This document shows, piece after piece, positions 10,927 through 22,323 of a DNA stretch of 64,000 nt. Origin of the DNA: Pyrenochaeta sp. MPI-SDFR-AT-0127 (Eukaryota; Ascomycota; Dothideomycetes; Pleosporales; Cucurbitariaceae). A model generated the notes under the pieces. That model was not told where the DNA came from. It searched no databases and was given only the letters and a program-made list of their open reading frames with translations. Position 1 is the first letter of the stretch. Each line of letters starts with the position of its first letter. Position numbers and translations under genes: made by a program. Location of the stretch: the NCBI GenBank assembly GCA_020747015.1, contig JAGTJM010000059.1, forward strand, positions 146,836-210,835, in the 5' to 3' direction.

Positions 10927-11526
10927 ATGAGCGTCGCCACCGACGGGCTGAATGATGTATACGAGGCCCTTGAGACGTATAATTGGGATGACGATGCCGA
11001 GTTTCAGTCGGGCCTGAGCGCTATTCTGGGCAGTAACAGTTCTCCGGAACAAGCTGCCGAGTTGGCGCTGCGGGCAAGATGCTTTTACTATGCGAGGTGA
11101 GTACTGAAATATACTATTGGAGGTTACTTTTTTATTTATAATACTTGTTTCAGGAAGTACACTATCAATGTCGATTTCGATGCGTATAAAGCATACCGCA
11201 GTGCCCGTAACCGACCGCCGCCTAGTCCACCTACCAGTACCGACGTGTTGAGCCCACTAGAAGGGCTCCCAGCTCCCGATACTGCAGGCGGCATTTTACC
11301 GGCGCCTGAAAATCCAAATGAACCTCCAGCGCCATATCCTACCTCATTCGCACACATTGTCGAGCTGATAACGAGCGGAAAGCCGGTCCCCGGTATCAAG
11401 GAAATTCCGCCTACTGTCTTGGAGGGACAAGGCACTCAGGCTGCAAAAGCGAGACGGAAGAAGCCATGGGAAAAAGATGAGCCGGCAGCAGCTACTTCAG
11501 AGGCGGGGCAGACATCAGTGTCATAG
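10927..11526 (+). CDS. KPWE-motif protein, probable peroxin PEX39 (peroxisomal PTS2 import factor)
   Basis: Two exons, 10927-11096 and 11154-11526, give 180 residues. The N-terminal 70 residues are helical and acidic (DVYEALETYNWDDDAEF). A Pro-rich linker leads to a conserved block at 121-143 with the pattern SFAHIVELITSGKPVPGI, then a basic segment ending in KKPWEKDE (KPWE at 160-163). That pairing of a [FI]xxIxxLIxxGxxxPGI block with a C-terminal KPWE is the hallmark of the KPWE domain (formerly DUF5572), found in yeast Yjr012c and human C6ORF226, recently named PEX39. There it binds the PTS2 receptor PEX7 and helps import PTS2 cargo. Assignment here rests on motif recognition. Start is the first ATG in good context (GCCATGA). 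A second peroxisome gene lies 8 kb away. Confidence 0.75.
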
Positions 11527-11838
11527 CATGAATATTTCCTTGTGGCAATCGATGTGTTTCGACGAAGCTGTTGGATTAAAGTAAAACGTCTGCACGGCGT
11601 ACGCATGCCAGGTTATGCTAATACCCATAAGTCTCTTGAGACAAGCTTGCATAATGGCTATGTAATTGGCTCTACAGGAGAGCTCATGATACCATAAAGC
11701 ATAAACATTGTTATGCACACTATCTATCCAGTATATAAACAACATCCAACAGATACCAGAACATAGGGGTATATAACATTTCCAACCTCCGAACAATGCG
11801 CCAAAATGTTCATGTACAAATCCTTCTCTTTATACATA
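11527..11838. other. Convergent 3' intergenic region
   Basis: The PEX39-like gene and Abp2 converge here with 312 bp between stop codons. AT-rich DNA with no gene recognised; a minus-strand 91-codon frame at 11521-11796 has no family features. Confidence 0.6.
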
Positions 11839-14692
11839 CTATAACACAGCTTCTAGGATCTTATCCTTCAAGCTCTTCACCTCCTCTTGACTCTCCCACA
11901 GCTTTCGTTGGGCTTCGAGAAATTTCGATTTCCACGCTGCAGGCGTATGCTGGTTCGGGTCCTGTCGCTCCAGCTCCTGTATGCCTGCACCCGTCCTTGT
12001 AACACCAATTTCCCCAGTGATTTCGGTAGAGGCGTCGAGCCCTTTTGCTGTCCACTCTCCCGTGAGGCCACCAAAAGATACTGCGAAAAAGACATCAAAT
12101 GTCTCTTTGATACTGTCGCCATCATGCATATTGTCTGCATCGTCGTCGTCCTCTTCAATGGGGCTCTCGTAGCCATCACCCCCAACACGAAATCGTATGC
12201 ATTCCACTTTCTTAACGCCTCCATTAGGCCCGCCACTGCCCGCACCAACAGCTCCCGTAAGACCTAGGCAACTGCTAATGGCGATGCTGAGGGCTTGATC
12301 ACTCATCATCTTCGCCGGCGATGCCAGACCAGATGTGGGACTGGCGTAAAGCGGCTGCAATATTGATGATGCTAAGGTCTTTGCTTCGTTGCCTCGAAGG
12401 CGTTTCGGTCGGCCAGTAAGCGGGGCGCGAATGAGCTCTGCTGCCAATGCACGATTGAGGGTTTCGAGAGATATGGAAGGTAGCGTCGGCGTCGAAGTCG
12501 CAGGCTGAGTCAGTGACCGCGGCGGCGGAGGAGGTCGATGTTGTGCTGGTGTCTCTGACGGAGTCAACGCTCCATGATATGTTTGGTGAGTTGGGCCGCT
12601 TTGCTGCTTATACTCGTGTGCAGAAGAATTTCGCTCCGTGGTAGCGCTCATCGCTGAGGGGGCAAGACCAGTTCCCGGAGATTCATTTTCCTCTCCATTG
12701 ACCAGCACGGTCGGTGTGACCAGTCGTACAGGGTTACCGACATTCTGCGGGACTTGAAGGCTGAGTCGTTGCTTTTGAGGGCCTCCAGACAGCGAACCCT
12801 CCACTCTAGATGGCGAAACAGCAGACGCTGGCGTCGGTGGGAAACGAAATACGTGATCAGAACCTGGAGGATCAGAATGGGCACGCTCCACTATGGGAGT
12901 CAGGTTACCCAGGTTCCTGTCAATTGGTGGGCCCTCCTTCGTTTTTGGATTTGCTGGAAACGTGACGAACGGTCCATCTCGTATAGATCGGTTACTGGGA
13001 GGTCGGCCACGTAGTTTTCCGGTAGATGAGCCGTTGTTGCTCGACCATGCCGACGAAACAGCGGGTCCGTGGCGCCTCCGCGCACGAGGTCTCGCGCTAG
13101 ATGGAGTGACAGCAGATTGGGGCTCATCAAAGAATGGATATGCAGACTGCGGCGTCACCGCAGAGAGCGGATGAGGGGTTTGAGGGTTGTCCTGTGTGTT
13201 GAGTCGCCATCTGATCTGCTGACCGGACATTGGAGAAGCTGAGTATGGTGTCAAACTCTTTTGACTCATGCGACCTGGCGCAGACGCTGCCGTCAAGGCA
13301 GATGATGGAGTCATGGCTGATGATACCCCAGTCCATGGATCCTGAGGGGTCAAGAAACCTCCCATGTGATCTGGGTGGGCACTGGTAGGGTATGCTGACT
13401 GCGGTTGGAGTGCATTGCCAAAGGGTATTGACGTGTCCACTTGGGGTCGTTTGCGCGCAGGCGTACCGTCTTCAAAGTCCATCTCATCGTCACCTTCCTC
13501 GGCTTTGCGCCGTCCACGTTTCGGCTTGAGACTGGGGTCGAGTGCTCGTATAGCGAGATCTTCCTCTAGGGGAACTCCATCACGCCCCTCGTGTGGGAAA
13601 GGATTATGCAGTGGTGGTATTTGCAAGTAGTATTGATGTTGCTTGCCAAGCAGATATTCGAAGAAGGCATCAATATGCATTGCGCGCATCCATCGCTGAG
13701 AACTGTTAGCAAATCACTACCCCGAAAACTGCCGTACGACGAAGTAATATTGATCAAGCGACTCTGATAAGGTCGGGATGATCATGGAACGTGTTTCCGA
13801 TCGCGATACGCGTTCCGCAGCTGAGTGGACTACGCCACAGGGTCCGAATGACATGCATGAAAACATCGCTCCAAAAGGAAATATTCTCGAAGGCAAGAAA
13901 ACACAAAGAGATGAATATATTGGAAGAGCAAGACTTGGTGTCTGGCGAGAGCTGAGGCTCCAAAGAGGCTGGGAACAATCTCACCTTCAATCTAACAGAG
14001 TACTGCTGCACTTTCTGAGTGCTTTGTCCCTTGTCTGTGTCAGGCGACTTCACGCCGAGATCCAACGCCAGCTGTGTCCATGTCTTGATCTCTTTCGCGT
14101 CGAACTTCTTTATCAACTCAAACAGCGACCAAGTACTGAAGGAATTGCCATCGCTCTTTGGTGGAGTGCGGAACAGCTTCACCAACTCGGTTGTGTCGAT
14201 GGACACTGGGAAGTTGGGATTGCAGTATAGGATGAAGCTGGCATATGTATCGTCAATGGTCTCGTCAGACACATCGCGTGATGGAGGGGAGCGGTCGTCG
14301 GGCGCATAACTGGATGCTACCTGCTTCGGCTGGCTGGTAGGAGAGATGGCAGAGAAGCGCGGCGATGCATGCGACGAGGTTGGGGGAGTCTGCGAGCTGC
14401 GAGCCATGTCGCCATAGAAGCTGTGGGAGAGGTGTCCGGCATCGCTGGGCTGAAGTAGGTGGTTTGAGGTAGACTGGTGGTGAGGGACTGACGACATGGG
14501 CACTTGTCCATTCCGGTTGGCACCTGTGCTCTGGTCCAGTCCCGGATCAATTGGTGGTACACCAGGCACGCTTGGGTGCCGAAAGGGCGAGTACCCTGGG
14601 CTGCCGCCGTTCCCCGCGTGCTCGTAGTGGGCGTTGGCTGTGAGGTGTAGATTGTGCTCCGACTCTCCCTCGTCGCCAAAGTCGACTTGCAT
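11839..14692 (-). CDS. ARS-binding protein Abp2-like
   Basis: Two exons, 14692-13985 and 13695-11839, give 854 residues. After a disordered 140-residue N terminus comes the conserved domain (about 142-275), spanning the junction: DDTYASFILYCNPNFP, then TWTQLALDLGV, QQYSVRLKRWMRAMHIDAFFEYLLGK. This matches the ARS-binding protein 2 family, named from fission yeast Abp2, which binds AT-rich replication origins. The rest is low-complexity, Ser/Pro-rich, with a basic patch KPKRGRRK after the domain (likely nuclear import), and a predicted coiled coil at the C terminus (KFLEAQRKLWESQEEVKSLKDK, split here for length: first half KFLEAQRKLW, second EEVKSLKDKI). The intron is 289 bp, long for this genome, but both ends are canonical and the join gives the conserved RLKRWMRAM. 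The role in replication is inferred from the family. Confidence 0.85.
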
Positions 14693-16597
14693 GATTCTGT
14701 GAAATTGAAGGCCCTGTGCTGTTCTCTGGGCCGGTCAGCATGCCATGGACGCTCGGGGTCTAAGTCGCGACTGCGCTAAGTCCAATAACAGGCCATGGAT
14801 ATTGCCAGTAGAGGGTGCGCGACAGGCTGTCCTACAACAAGAGCGGTCGCGGGCGATGCTTTGCCGTCCCAAAGGTAGTTATGCAGCGGCTGCTGTTGCG
14901 TGCGAGTCCACGAGTCCAGCGCGAACCGCCCAAACGATAGGATGCGATGCGGCCAGCGCTTTCGCTGTATTGCCGTCTCCACGAGCGGGGACTGAGGCGT
15001 TCGAAACAGCAGCGTAACGGCGCCGCTATGAGGTCGCGTCGTCGAGGAACGAGTGGTGATAATTTGCGGCCGTTTGGGAAAGCTATGGCGAGTGGTTCCT
15101 GCTGCTTCGGGGACATTTTGCGCACTTATGGCAGCTGAGCAGGAACTGGTCCATCGTCGCATCTATTTTTGGAATCGTCCGACGCACCTCACCTCCCATG
15201 TCGCTGCACCATCATCACCTCTCCGCAACCCCTGTCCCTTCCTTTACTGGTTGCCTATTCCTGGTCTGTAGGGCACTTACGACATACCAATCACATCCTC
15301 CAGGGCCATTCAACATCCATTATGTTTGAGTCTAGTGCGACGCGGCATGCGGCAGCAGCCTGATACCTAGCAATATATAGTGCTTCAGCCGTCCACGTGT
15401 ACCCTACGGCTATCAGGTCAGTCGAGCTGGTGCTACTTGACTCTAGTATGTCTTCTCGTGCCTGAGCCTGGTCCTCCAGTGACGAATGGCGTCCTCTACC
15501 AGGAAGAAAACGCCATCACTCTGACTTATCATAGTCTCAATAATGCATTGAGCCACTTTTAGTATTTTGATACCAGAAACTTAATATGGTAGCCCCGCAT
15601 CCTTAACCACGCACGTACATTGCAAGCAGTACTGATATGCTATGGAGTCACGCAAGCACCAATCGAAAAGACATCTGGTTCGCCAATGATAGTTAGCTGT
15701 ATATCATGGCGTCCCTGCTGCGTAGTTTACCTTTACTCGGATCTGGAAACAGAGTCAGAATATTTCCAGAGGATTCTCAGGCAAGAGATCTATACAATAT
15801 AGTTCACACGGAGACTGAATTTCTGTCATCCCAGACAGACCGACTAGAATACTTCGTTAAGAGGTCCCCATGAAGTTAACCCTCTTCTTGGTAGCCTTGG
15901 TAAGGTTCAAGATATTAGGCCCAGGCCAATCCAATCAACCTTGGGTTCATTGCAGTGGAGGCCCTTCTTCAACCGAACTGCACGTTCAGCGTATTCAAAG
16001 GACTAGAAGGGAATAGATTTTGTTGATATGTATTCTTAACTTTCGTAGACAAAGTATACACAAGGAGATTTATTCCATGAGTTGAGAGAACCCAGCATAC
16101 TGAGGGATATTATATTCACCGAGTGGCCTCCATATTGACCAATATCTTTTGCTTCTTTTCCATCTTTCTTTCCTCGAGACCGTACCATTTTGCTGGGTCT
16201 GACGGCATGACCATGTGTGGTTGCACTCTACTTGTGCAGTATAAACATATAGCAGACCTACAATTAAATACATATAGAGAATTTGGAAGAATATGTGTTC
16301 CTTTTACAAGGACTGAGTTTGGAAAGCGCAAAACTGATCCATCTATAAAGTGACACATGGTACTACGCGAAATTGTGTATTCAAAATGGGACATGGGTAT
16401 CTACTTCGAAAGCCGTCGCACATGTGTACTGACTACGCTGGGTATTGTAAGATGAGAATTGGCTTAAAGACCTCCTTTCATATCGAAAAGGCACCAGAAT
16501 TAGACACCCGTCCCTGCATGCTGCCCCATACTCCATCCACTACTCCGTATAACAATCAACTATGCTCAATATAGTCTTGCTGCTATATCACCAGGTG
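14693..16597. other. Gene-free region of about 1.9 kb
   Basis: The left part up to about 15,270 is GC-rich with many overlapping frames and is probably the Abp2 promoter and leader. The part from 15,300 to 16,560 is AT-richer and holds no intact gene. A weak resemblance to a copia polyprotein on the minus strand was considered and not accepted. Confidence 0.5.
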
Positions 16598-18382
16598 CTA
16601 CCAATCCTTCTGCACAGAAGCTGCGAGCGAGACAGAGGACAAGGAGTCAATCGTCTGAGATAATGGCGCCGAAGACGCTTCAACCGTTGCGCCATTTGCG
16701 GGCGCCTCAGTCTCTGTGCCATTTGCAACATCTATGTTTCTCGCGCCAGTCGATTTATCTCGCCCGCCATTCTTCGCTTTCTGTTTCTTCTTCTTTTTGT
16801 TGTTCGTAGAGACCTTTGTCTCTAATTCGCCGCCGCCAGCAGCCTCGTCTGGCCACTGATAATTCCATCTGCCATCGTCCTTGAATGGCTCTTTGCGTAT
16901 GAATTTGGATACGTCCGCCTGCTGCCTTAGAGTCTCCAAATAGCCGGCAACTTCTCGCAAGGCGTCGCCTTGCATCTGCTCCGGGGTAGCCGAGAACTCT
17001 GGAATCTCGAGAAGATTGTGTGGCTGAGCACTCGCCTTAAGGGCAGAATCATCGATGAGAACGGTATTGTGCTGACCGAAACGCTTGCCGGCCGCGTACT
17101 CTGGGTGGTGCTGCTGAATAACGTCCCTGCTCCAAATCAACTTAAGGTTCTTGTACACCTGGACGTTCAGACCATAGTTGGTTGGCGACAAGCCGAAAGA
17201 GTCACGAGCCCAACGAGCTACAAGCTGGGATTGAAGATCTTTGTCTAACGACTGCATAACGAGTGATTTGACATTGTCGGGCTTGGCGCTGGACCAGACC
17301 ATGACTGAAAAGTTCTGAAATAAGTAGCGCAGAAATGGCTTCAGAAACGGGCGCTCAATCATGGTCTTTGCATTCTTGTTGGGTCGATAGAGGACTGTAC
17401 CGTTGAGATCGAGGATGACTAGAAGATGGCTTGGAGGATGGATGACGGATGGCTCCTCAGCAGCCTGGCTAAGATACTCTGGGGTAGGCTGCGGCGCAGG
17501 GAGCATGATCTTCTCGTCGCCATGTCGCCCCTTCTTTTGTGAAGTCATCTGAGCTTTCGACCCTTTGGAAGTACTGTGCAATTTGTTAACCCGAGAACTC
17601 ACAGTATCGCCAAGGGCAACACGATGAAGGGAGCCATACTCTTTCTGCTTGACTTGGCCGTCGGCAGCAGCCCCAGACTTGTTATTTCTAACTGGAGGAG
17701 TAGAAGCTCTGCTGTGAACATCAGTCTGACGGCTCTTCGATTTGATATGTTGGAAAAGAGCATCGAAAGCATACTGTATGTCCTCATTTTTTCCGCTGTA
17801 AGAAAAGGCAGCCTGTGATTGCATCGCGGCATTGTAATATGCTTGGTTGGAGTAGTTTCGTTGGGCTTGCTGCCTAAAGGCTGGAGGCGCGCCGTAGTAA
17901 GGCTGCTGATGTCCATACGGCTGCTGGTGTCCATATGGCTGCTGGCCGTAAGGCTGGAAGCCTGGTTGTTGTCCAGGATGACCGTGCTGTTGCACCCAGT
18001 GGTAGTGGGCTTGCGCTTGTGCTTGTGCTTGAGCCGCGAAGTCGTTGTACGCTTGTTGATGGTTGTTGTAGAATGGCGGCGGCGCATAATTTGTGTTCCA
18101 TGGCGCATTCGGGGGCCCTGGGGGAAACGGAGGCGGTGGTGGAAGCTGATTCTCGAACGCGTAATGGTTCGGCTCGCGACGAGAGTTCTGGTGACCGCCA
18201 GGCCTGAACGGCAGCGCGCCTGGGTTCATGTCTTGGTTCATATCGGCGGCTGGGGCGTCTTGGAGAGTGTTTGCAGGCGACGTGCTGTCCCGACGACCGT
18301 CGGTAGGCTTTTGAGTGTCAGTGGAAGAAGTTGCAACTGGAGTGTCGTGGGGAATGTACCGAGCTGACGCGATTGCGGCCAT
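16598..18382 (-). CDS. FCP1-homology (NIF/HAD-like) domain protein with altered catalytic motif
   Basis: A single exon of 594 residues. Residues 1-200 are Pro/Gln/Tyr-rich and disordered, with repeated GHQQPYGHQQPY units around 145-162. The FCP1/NIF domain covers about 315-510: LLVILDLNGTVLYRPNK (325-329 DLNGT), VMVWSSAKPDNV, then a C-terminal LIDDSALKA acidic motif. FCP1/SCP phosphatases use DxDx(T/V), with the first Asp as nucleophile and the second as general acid; here the second is Asn (DLNGT), so activity may be changed or lost. The C terminus has a Lys-rich KKKKKQKAKNGG stretch, consistent with nuclear location. A Tim50-like mitochondrial role is unlikely since no presequence or membrane segment is seen. 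It is divergent from Rrp36. Confidence is high for the fold, low for function. Confidence 0.8.
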   Translation of the reverse strand: MAAIASARYIPHDTPVATSSTDTQKPTDGRRDSTSPANTLQDAPAADMNQDMNPGALPFRPGGHQNSRREPNHYAFENQLPPPPPFPPGPPNAPWNTNYAPPPFYNNHQQAYNDFAAQAQAQAQAHYHWVQQHGHPGQQPGFQPYGQQPYGHQQPYGHQQPYYGAPPAFRQQAQRNYSNQAYYNAAMQSQAAFSYSGKNEDIQYAFDALFQHIKSKSRQTDVHSRASTPPVRNNKSGAAADGQVKQKEYGSLHRVALGDTVSSRVNKLHSTSKGSKAQMTSQKKGRHGDEKIMLPAPQPTPEYLSQAAEEPSVIHPPSHLLVILDLNGTVLYRPNKNAKTMIERPFLKPFLRYLFQNFSVMVWSSAKPDNVKSLVMQSLDKDLQSQLVARWARDSFGLSPTNYGLNVQVYKNLKLIWSRDVIQQHHPEYAAGKRFGQHNTVLIDDSALKASAQPHNLLEIPEFSATPEQMQGDALREVAGYLETLRQQADVSKFIRKEPFKDDGRWNYQWPDEAAGGGELETKVSTNNKKKKKQKAKNGGRDKSTGARNIDVANGTETEAPANGATVEASSAPLSQTIDSLSSVSLAASVQKDW

Positions 18383-18745
18383 GGAGCAAGTGGGGCAGCG
18401 GTATCAGTCCGGCGATACAAGACGTTTTCTGAGGGAGTAAAAAAACGGTGAAGTGAAGGCGTGAAGCTGGCAGCATACACTTGTGCTTTGCAATACTGAA
18501 GGCCTTTTCATGTTGGCGCAGTTGCCTTGCATTTATCAGCCACACCGGCGGAATGTAGCGCCGGAACCAATTGTGGGGGGGCCAGAAAAGTTGCAGAACA
18601 TAGCCCAGCCAGCAACGCCCTTGCAAAGAGCGAATACTGAATACTGATTCTCACGCAGCCACATATTTTAGTTGTCGCTTACTAGGGCCAGTGAGCGGGA
18701 GAAGCAACGCATTCGTGCTACCGTTTTTGTTGTCGCTCAATCACA
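18383..18745. promoter_or_regulatory. Divergent promoter between the NIF-domain gene and Rrp36
   Basis: 363 bp separate the two start codons. Sequence is unremarkable; no repeats or clear factor sites were recognised. Confidence 0.5.
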
Positions 18746-19912
18746 ATGCCACTTTCCGCAAAGCTTGATCGCAAGCTGAGAGCGGCAGAAGAAAGCTCAG
18801 ATGGGGAAGACTACTATGAAGTCACAGATCGATCGAGTTCTGCGTCTCTGATAGAGACTGGTGAAGGCGGAGACGTTATTAGCTCTGAAGGGGAGGATGA
18901 CGGCTCGCAGGACAACGAGATGGTGAGACCCGTATCATCCATGCAAGGTGAAGGCTCAGCACTGCTAACACGCCAAAGTCAGAAGCATCTGATGACCACC
19001 AAGTACAAGCGCAAATGAGCAAGGTCTCCTTCGGAGCTCTAGCTAAGGCGCAAGACGCCCTCTTAAAAGACCAGTCAGCAAACCGAAAGCGCAAGCGTGG
19101 CGACGACACTTCGAGATCGCAAGAGGACAAGTTGGAGGCACTGAGGGAGAGACTGCGGCAGATCAAGGCTGAGAAGCTCGCAAATGGAACGCAGTCGAGC
19201 AAAAAGTCCAAGGGTACTGCAAAGCGCAAGGTCATTCAAGATGAAGACAGCGAAGAAGACGAGGGCGAGGATGGCAACGACGACTCCGACACAGATGGAG
19301 CTCCACATGCGCGGTCAAGCAAGCACGCACCTGCTGTTCAATCAAGCAAACGAATGGTATCGCGTAAGCGGAAGATTGTAGAAGTCAAGAAACCAGTATT
19401 TCGAGATCCACGTTTCGAAAATATATCTGGATCACGGCCTGACGATAATACAATCGACAAGCGCTACTCTTTCCTCAAAGATTATCGAGCATCGGAGATT
19501 GCAGACCTTCGGACGGCCATCAAAAAGTCAAAGAGTGAGGACGAGAAACTGAGACTGAGGAAGCAGCTGCTCTCGATGGAATCTCAGGAACACACTCGAA
19601 AGAGGAAGGAGGAGCAACAGGATGTTGTAAGAGAGCACAAGAAGAGGGAAAAGGAGCTAGTCAAGGAAGGAAAGCAGCCCTTCTACTTGAAGAAATGTAA
19701 GTATCGCCAAACTTCCTGTGCCCAAGAGCTTTTCCGGCACTTCCGACACTACCTGCTGATTTTGTCTTCCAGCCGAGCAAAAGAAGATTGCGTTGGTCGA
19801 CCGCTTCCAGAATATGAAGTCGAAGCAACGCGACAAAGTCATCGAACGCCGTCGCAAGAAGACGACTGCCAAGGAACGAAGGAACATGCCCGACGAACGA
19901 CGAACTGTGTAG
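18746..19912 (+). CDS. RRP36: rRNA processing protein Rrp36
   Basis: Three exons, 18746-18922, 18979-19696 and 19773-19912, give 344 residues. The N terminus is acidic with SSDGEDYYE and EGEDDGSQD patches, followed by SKVSFGALAKAQDALL. The RRP36 domain fills the second half: KKPVFRDPRFENISG, YSFLKDYRASEIADLR, long charged helices, then GKQPFYLKKSEQKKIALVD across the last junction and a basic end (RRRKKTTAKERRNMP). This is diagnostic for Rrp36, a nucleolar factor of the SSU processome needed for early 35S pre-rRNA cleavage and 18S maturation. The long frame that runs on past 19,696 without splicing loses the family motifs, so the third exon is preferred. Its promoter is shared with the NIF-domain gene. 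Confidence 0.93.
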
Positions 19913-20546
19913 TTGCAGCTATAAGTCTCTATTGTTGTGAAGGAACGATTCAGCGCATATACCCACCCGAAGAGCCACAATGCTCAAATAAAGATAGCAG
20001 CTCACGCCGAAGCCTTGACGTGGCGTGGTACCCTGATCTTGCCTCCACTGCTCCCCCGTGATGACCGTTGAAGATTCGCCTTTGGCCCCCACAGCCTAGT
20101 CGATTATTCCCACCACCCCTCTTGCGTCAAGCCAACCCACCCGAAATGACAGAAAGCGCCCAAATCGCATTTCATCTGCAGAATCGCATGCACATTGGCC
20201 GTCTGATCTCCAACAACCTTGATCGCGGGCGAACTAAGCGGGGGTACGCGACGGGAACAGGGGTGTCCTCCAAGGAAACGTGCCGCTGGACACATCCACC
20301 TTCGTACATGTCTACGTCATTTCTGAGCAGCTCTATCCCAGCCTCCTGCTTCATTCAAAAGAGGGCACTGCCACACTGAACCCTTTGCATCTTGCACACT
20401 TTCTCGTTTTCCGACTTTTTATTCAACGTAGGAGCATCTTGGTTGATCGCCGTTACCGTTGCAAGTCAGACACGTGGGCGTTCACGCCGCCTAAGCCTAA
20501 TTTACAATAGTCGCAACGGCCGACCATCGTCGCCACAACCAACATC
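19913..20546. other. Intergenic region between Rrp36 and the BTB gene
   Basis: About 630 bp with the Rrp36 3' flank and the BTB gene promoter. Small frames on both strands show no recognised features. Confidence 0.55.
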
Positions 20547-21578
20547 ATGTCGACTGTCGCGCAAGACAAGCCGCTCAATGAGTACGTCCTGTTTAAGTCT
20601 TTTGTCCGACCTTGGATCACGGTCGCGAGCTGAAACCAGCATATTCAAACTTACCACTGAATTTGCCACTGACGTTACTTGGACAGGCTTCTCTCTCGCT
20701 CCATGGTAGACATCTACGTCGGCCCTGAGAACACACATTGGATTCTTCACGAAAAGCTCTTGTGCCACCACTCGCCCTTCTTCCGCAAAATCTTCTACTC
20801 AAAAACCTCGTCTCACTCCAAGACACAGTCATTTGGTCTGCCAGAAGAGGAGGATGTACCATTCAAGACATTTGTGGGATGGCTGTACAGCTCATCACTG
20901 CCGGTTCCCCGCGAAGAGTCTGACCTGGGCGTCTGCTTCGACTTGTATCTGATGGCAGAGAAGTTTGAAATCCCATCTCTGATCGCAGACATCCTACAGG
21001 TTGTGCGTGAGTGGTACAAGTACAGCGATACATACCCCGGCCTCCGCCGTGTACAGTACATCTACGCCAATACCGAGGAGGGCAGTCCGATGCGACACAT
21101 GCTCGTGCACTCTGTTGCACGCCTCATGGTGCTCGAAAAGGGTATCCCGGCACACTGGGACAAGGCACTGCGGAAGAATGGCCAACTTGCAGTCGACATC
21201 ATCAAGGCTATCCAAGACTGGAGACTGGAAGACGACGTCGTCCCAGATGCGCGCGAGGACCCCGAACTGGGCGAGGAGCTCATCGACGTGGAACAGGAGA
21301 CGGAGAAGCTCGATCAAGAAGCCGAGCAAGAGATTGAGGCTGGAGAGGAGGCAGACGGCGAGAGCGAAGCTGCCGACGCCGACGATTCTGAAGACACCGT
21401 TGTCGACTCACCCATCACCGAATCGAAGCGTCCCGATTCTCTCAACAAGGCAAAGGAGGGCAAGACAGCAGACAGTGAGAAGAAGGCTAATGGCATCGTA
21501 AAGGACTTTAAGCAATTCAGTCTGAAAGAGGTGCCAAACGGCTTGACAAGCGGCGACTACGGTACTCTTCGCGCATAG
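20547..21578 (+). CDS. BTB/POZ domain protein
   Basis: Two exons, 20547-20581 and 20687-21578, give 308 residues. The join restores NELLSRSMVDIYVG, the start of the BTB fold; the domain covers about residues 15-120 (DIYVGPENTHWILHEKLLCHHSPFFRKIF, split: WILHEKLLCHHSPFF; then EEEDVPFKTFVGWLYSSSL). The fungal signature of H-x-x-L-L-C-xx-S-xFF is clear. After the domain comes a helical region and a long acidic tail (about 220-270, many Glu and Asp). Proteins of this kind in Pezizomycotina are usually cytosolic or nuclear and some act as Cullin-3 adaptors, but no BACK or Kelch repeats are present, so its partners are unknown. The start is the ATG of MSTVAQDKP in good context (ATCATGT is only fair). 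Confidence 0.85.
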
Positions 21579-22287
21579 ACGGCCTCCCGCTATTCTTCTC
21601 ACGCCGGACGAATTTCCGCCTCGATGACATTCTTGCACGAATGAAGATTTTCTCTCACAATTGGTCAATAATTTGCATACAAAAACGTTCGCACGGTGTG
21701 GGGCAATATCTATCTTGTGGGGAGGCGTTCTGGCATGGACTTTGCATACATAAAAACGGATGATGTCCATTCTCTCCCTTGCGTTTGATGATTTTTGAGG
21801 GTTTATTAATTAATAGTTTTAAACATTTGTATACCTATCTACTTTTATCCTTTGTATTTGGTTCAATATACAAATCAAGCCATTCAAACACTCGAGGAAA
21901 TATTCTGTTAGCTGTATCATGCGTCCTACTCAGTAGTGGAGTAAGTGAGAGTATGTGAATTCAGAATGCACATGAAACACGCCATCTGCTCGCACATCAC
22001 TCACCCACCCCAATCAGACTGGCCGAACACATGCTCGCATACCCCATGGCCAGTGCTCCACATTACACAACCTCCTGCTAGCCACACGACATTGCTGCGT
22101 TCCGAAAATGGGGGCTTGCGGCGCCCTAGTTTCGGGTTAGTGTGTCCCCATGCATATGATGGGTGTTGATTGGTTCGGAACACTGTAGGCGTGTAATAGG
22201 AATTTGAATGTTGTACAGGTTTAGGAAGGAGTGGCGTTATGTAGAGATTTATGATGTACACTTGCTAGAGGGAGGGGAGGAGTTTTC

Positions 22288-22290
<3 letters not shown>

Positions 22291-22320
<30 letters not shown>
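22291..22320. repeat. (TG)15 microsatellite
   Basis: Fifteen exact TG units in an intergenic region. Confidence 0.95.

Positions 22321-22323
<3 letters not shown>

Noticed and set aside
15280..15840. Weak minus-strand resemblance to a copia-type polyprotein (WTAEALYIARYQAAA)
   Set aside because: A single short stretch only; no further polyprotein motifs, terminal repeats or consistent frame.
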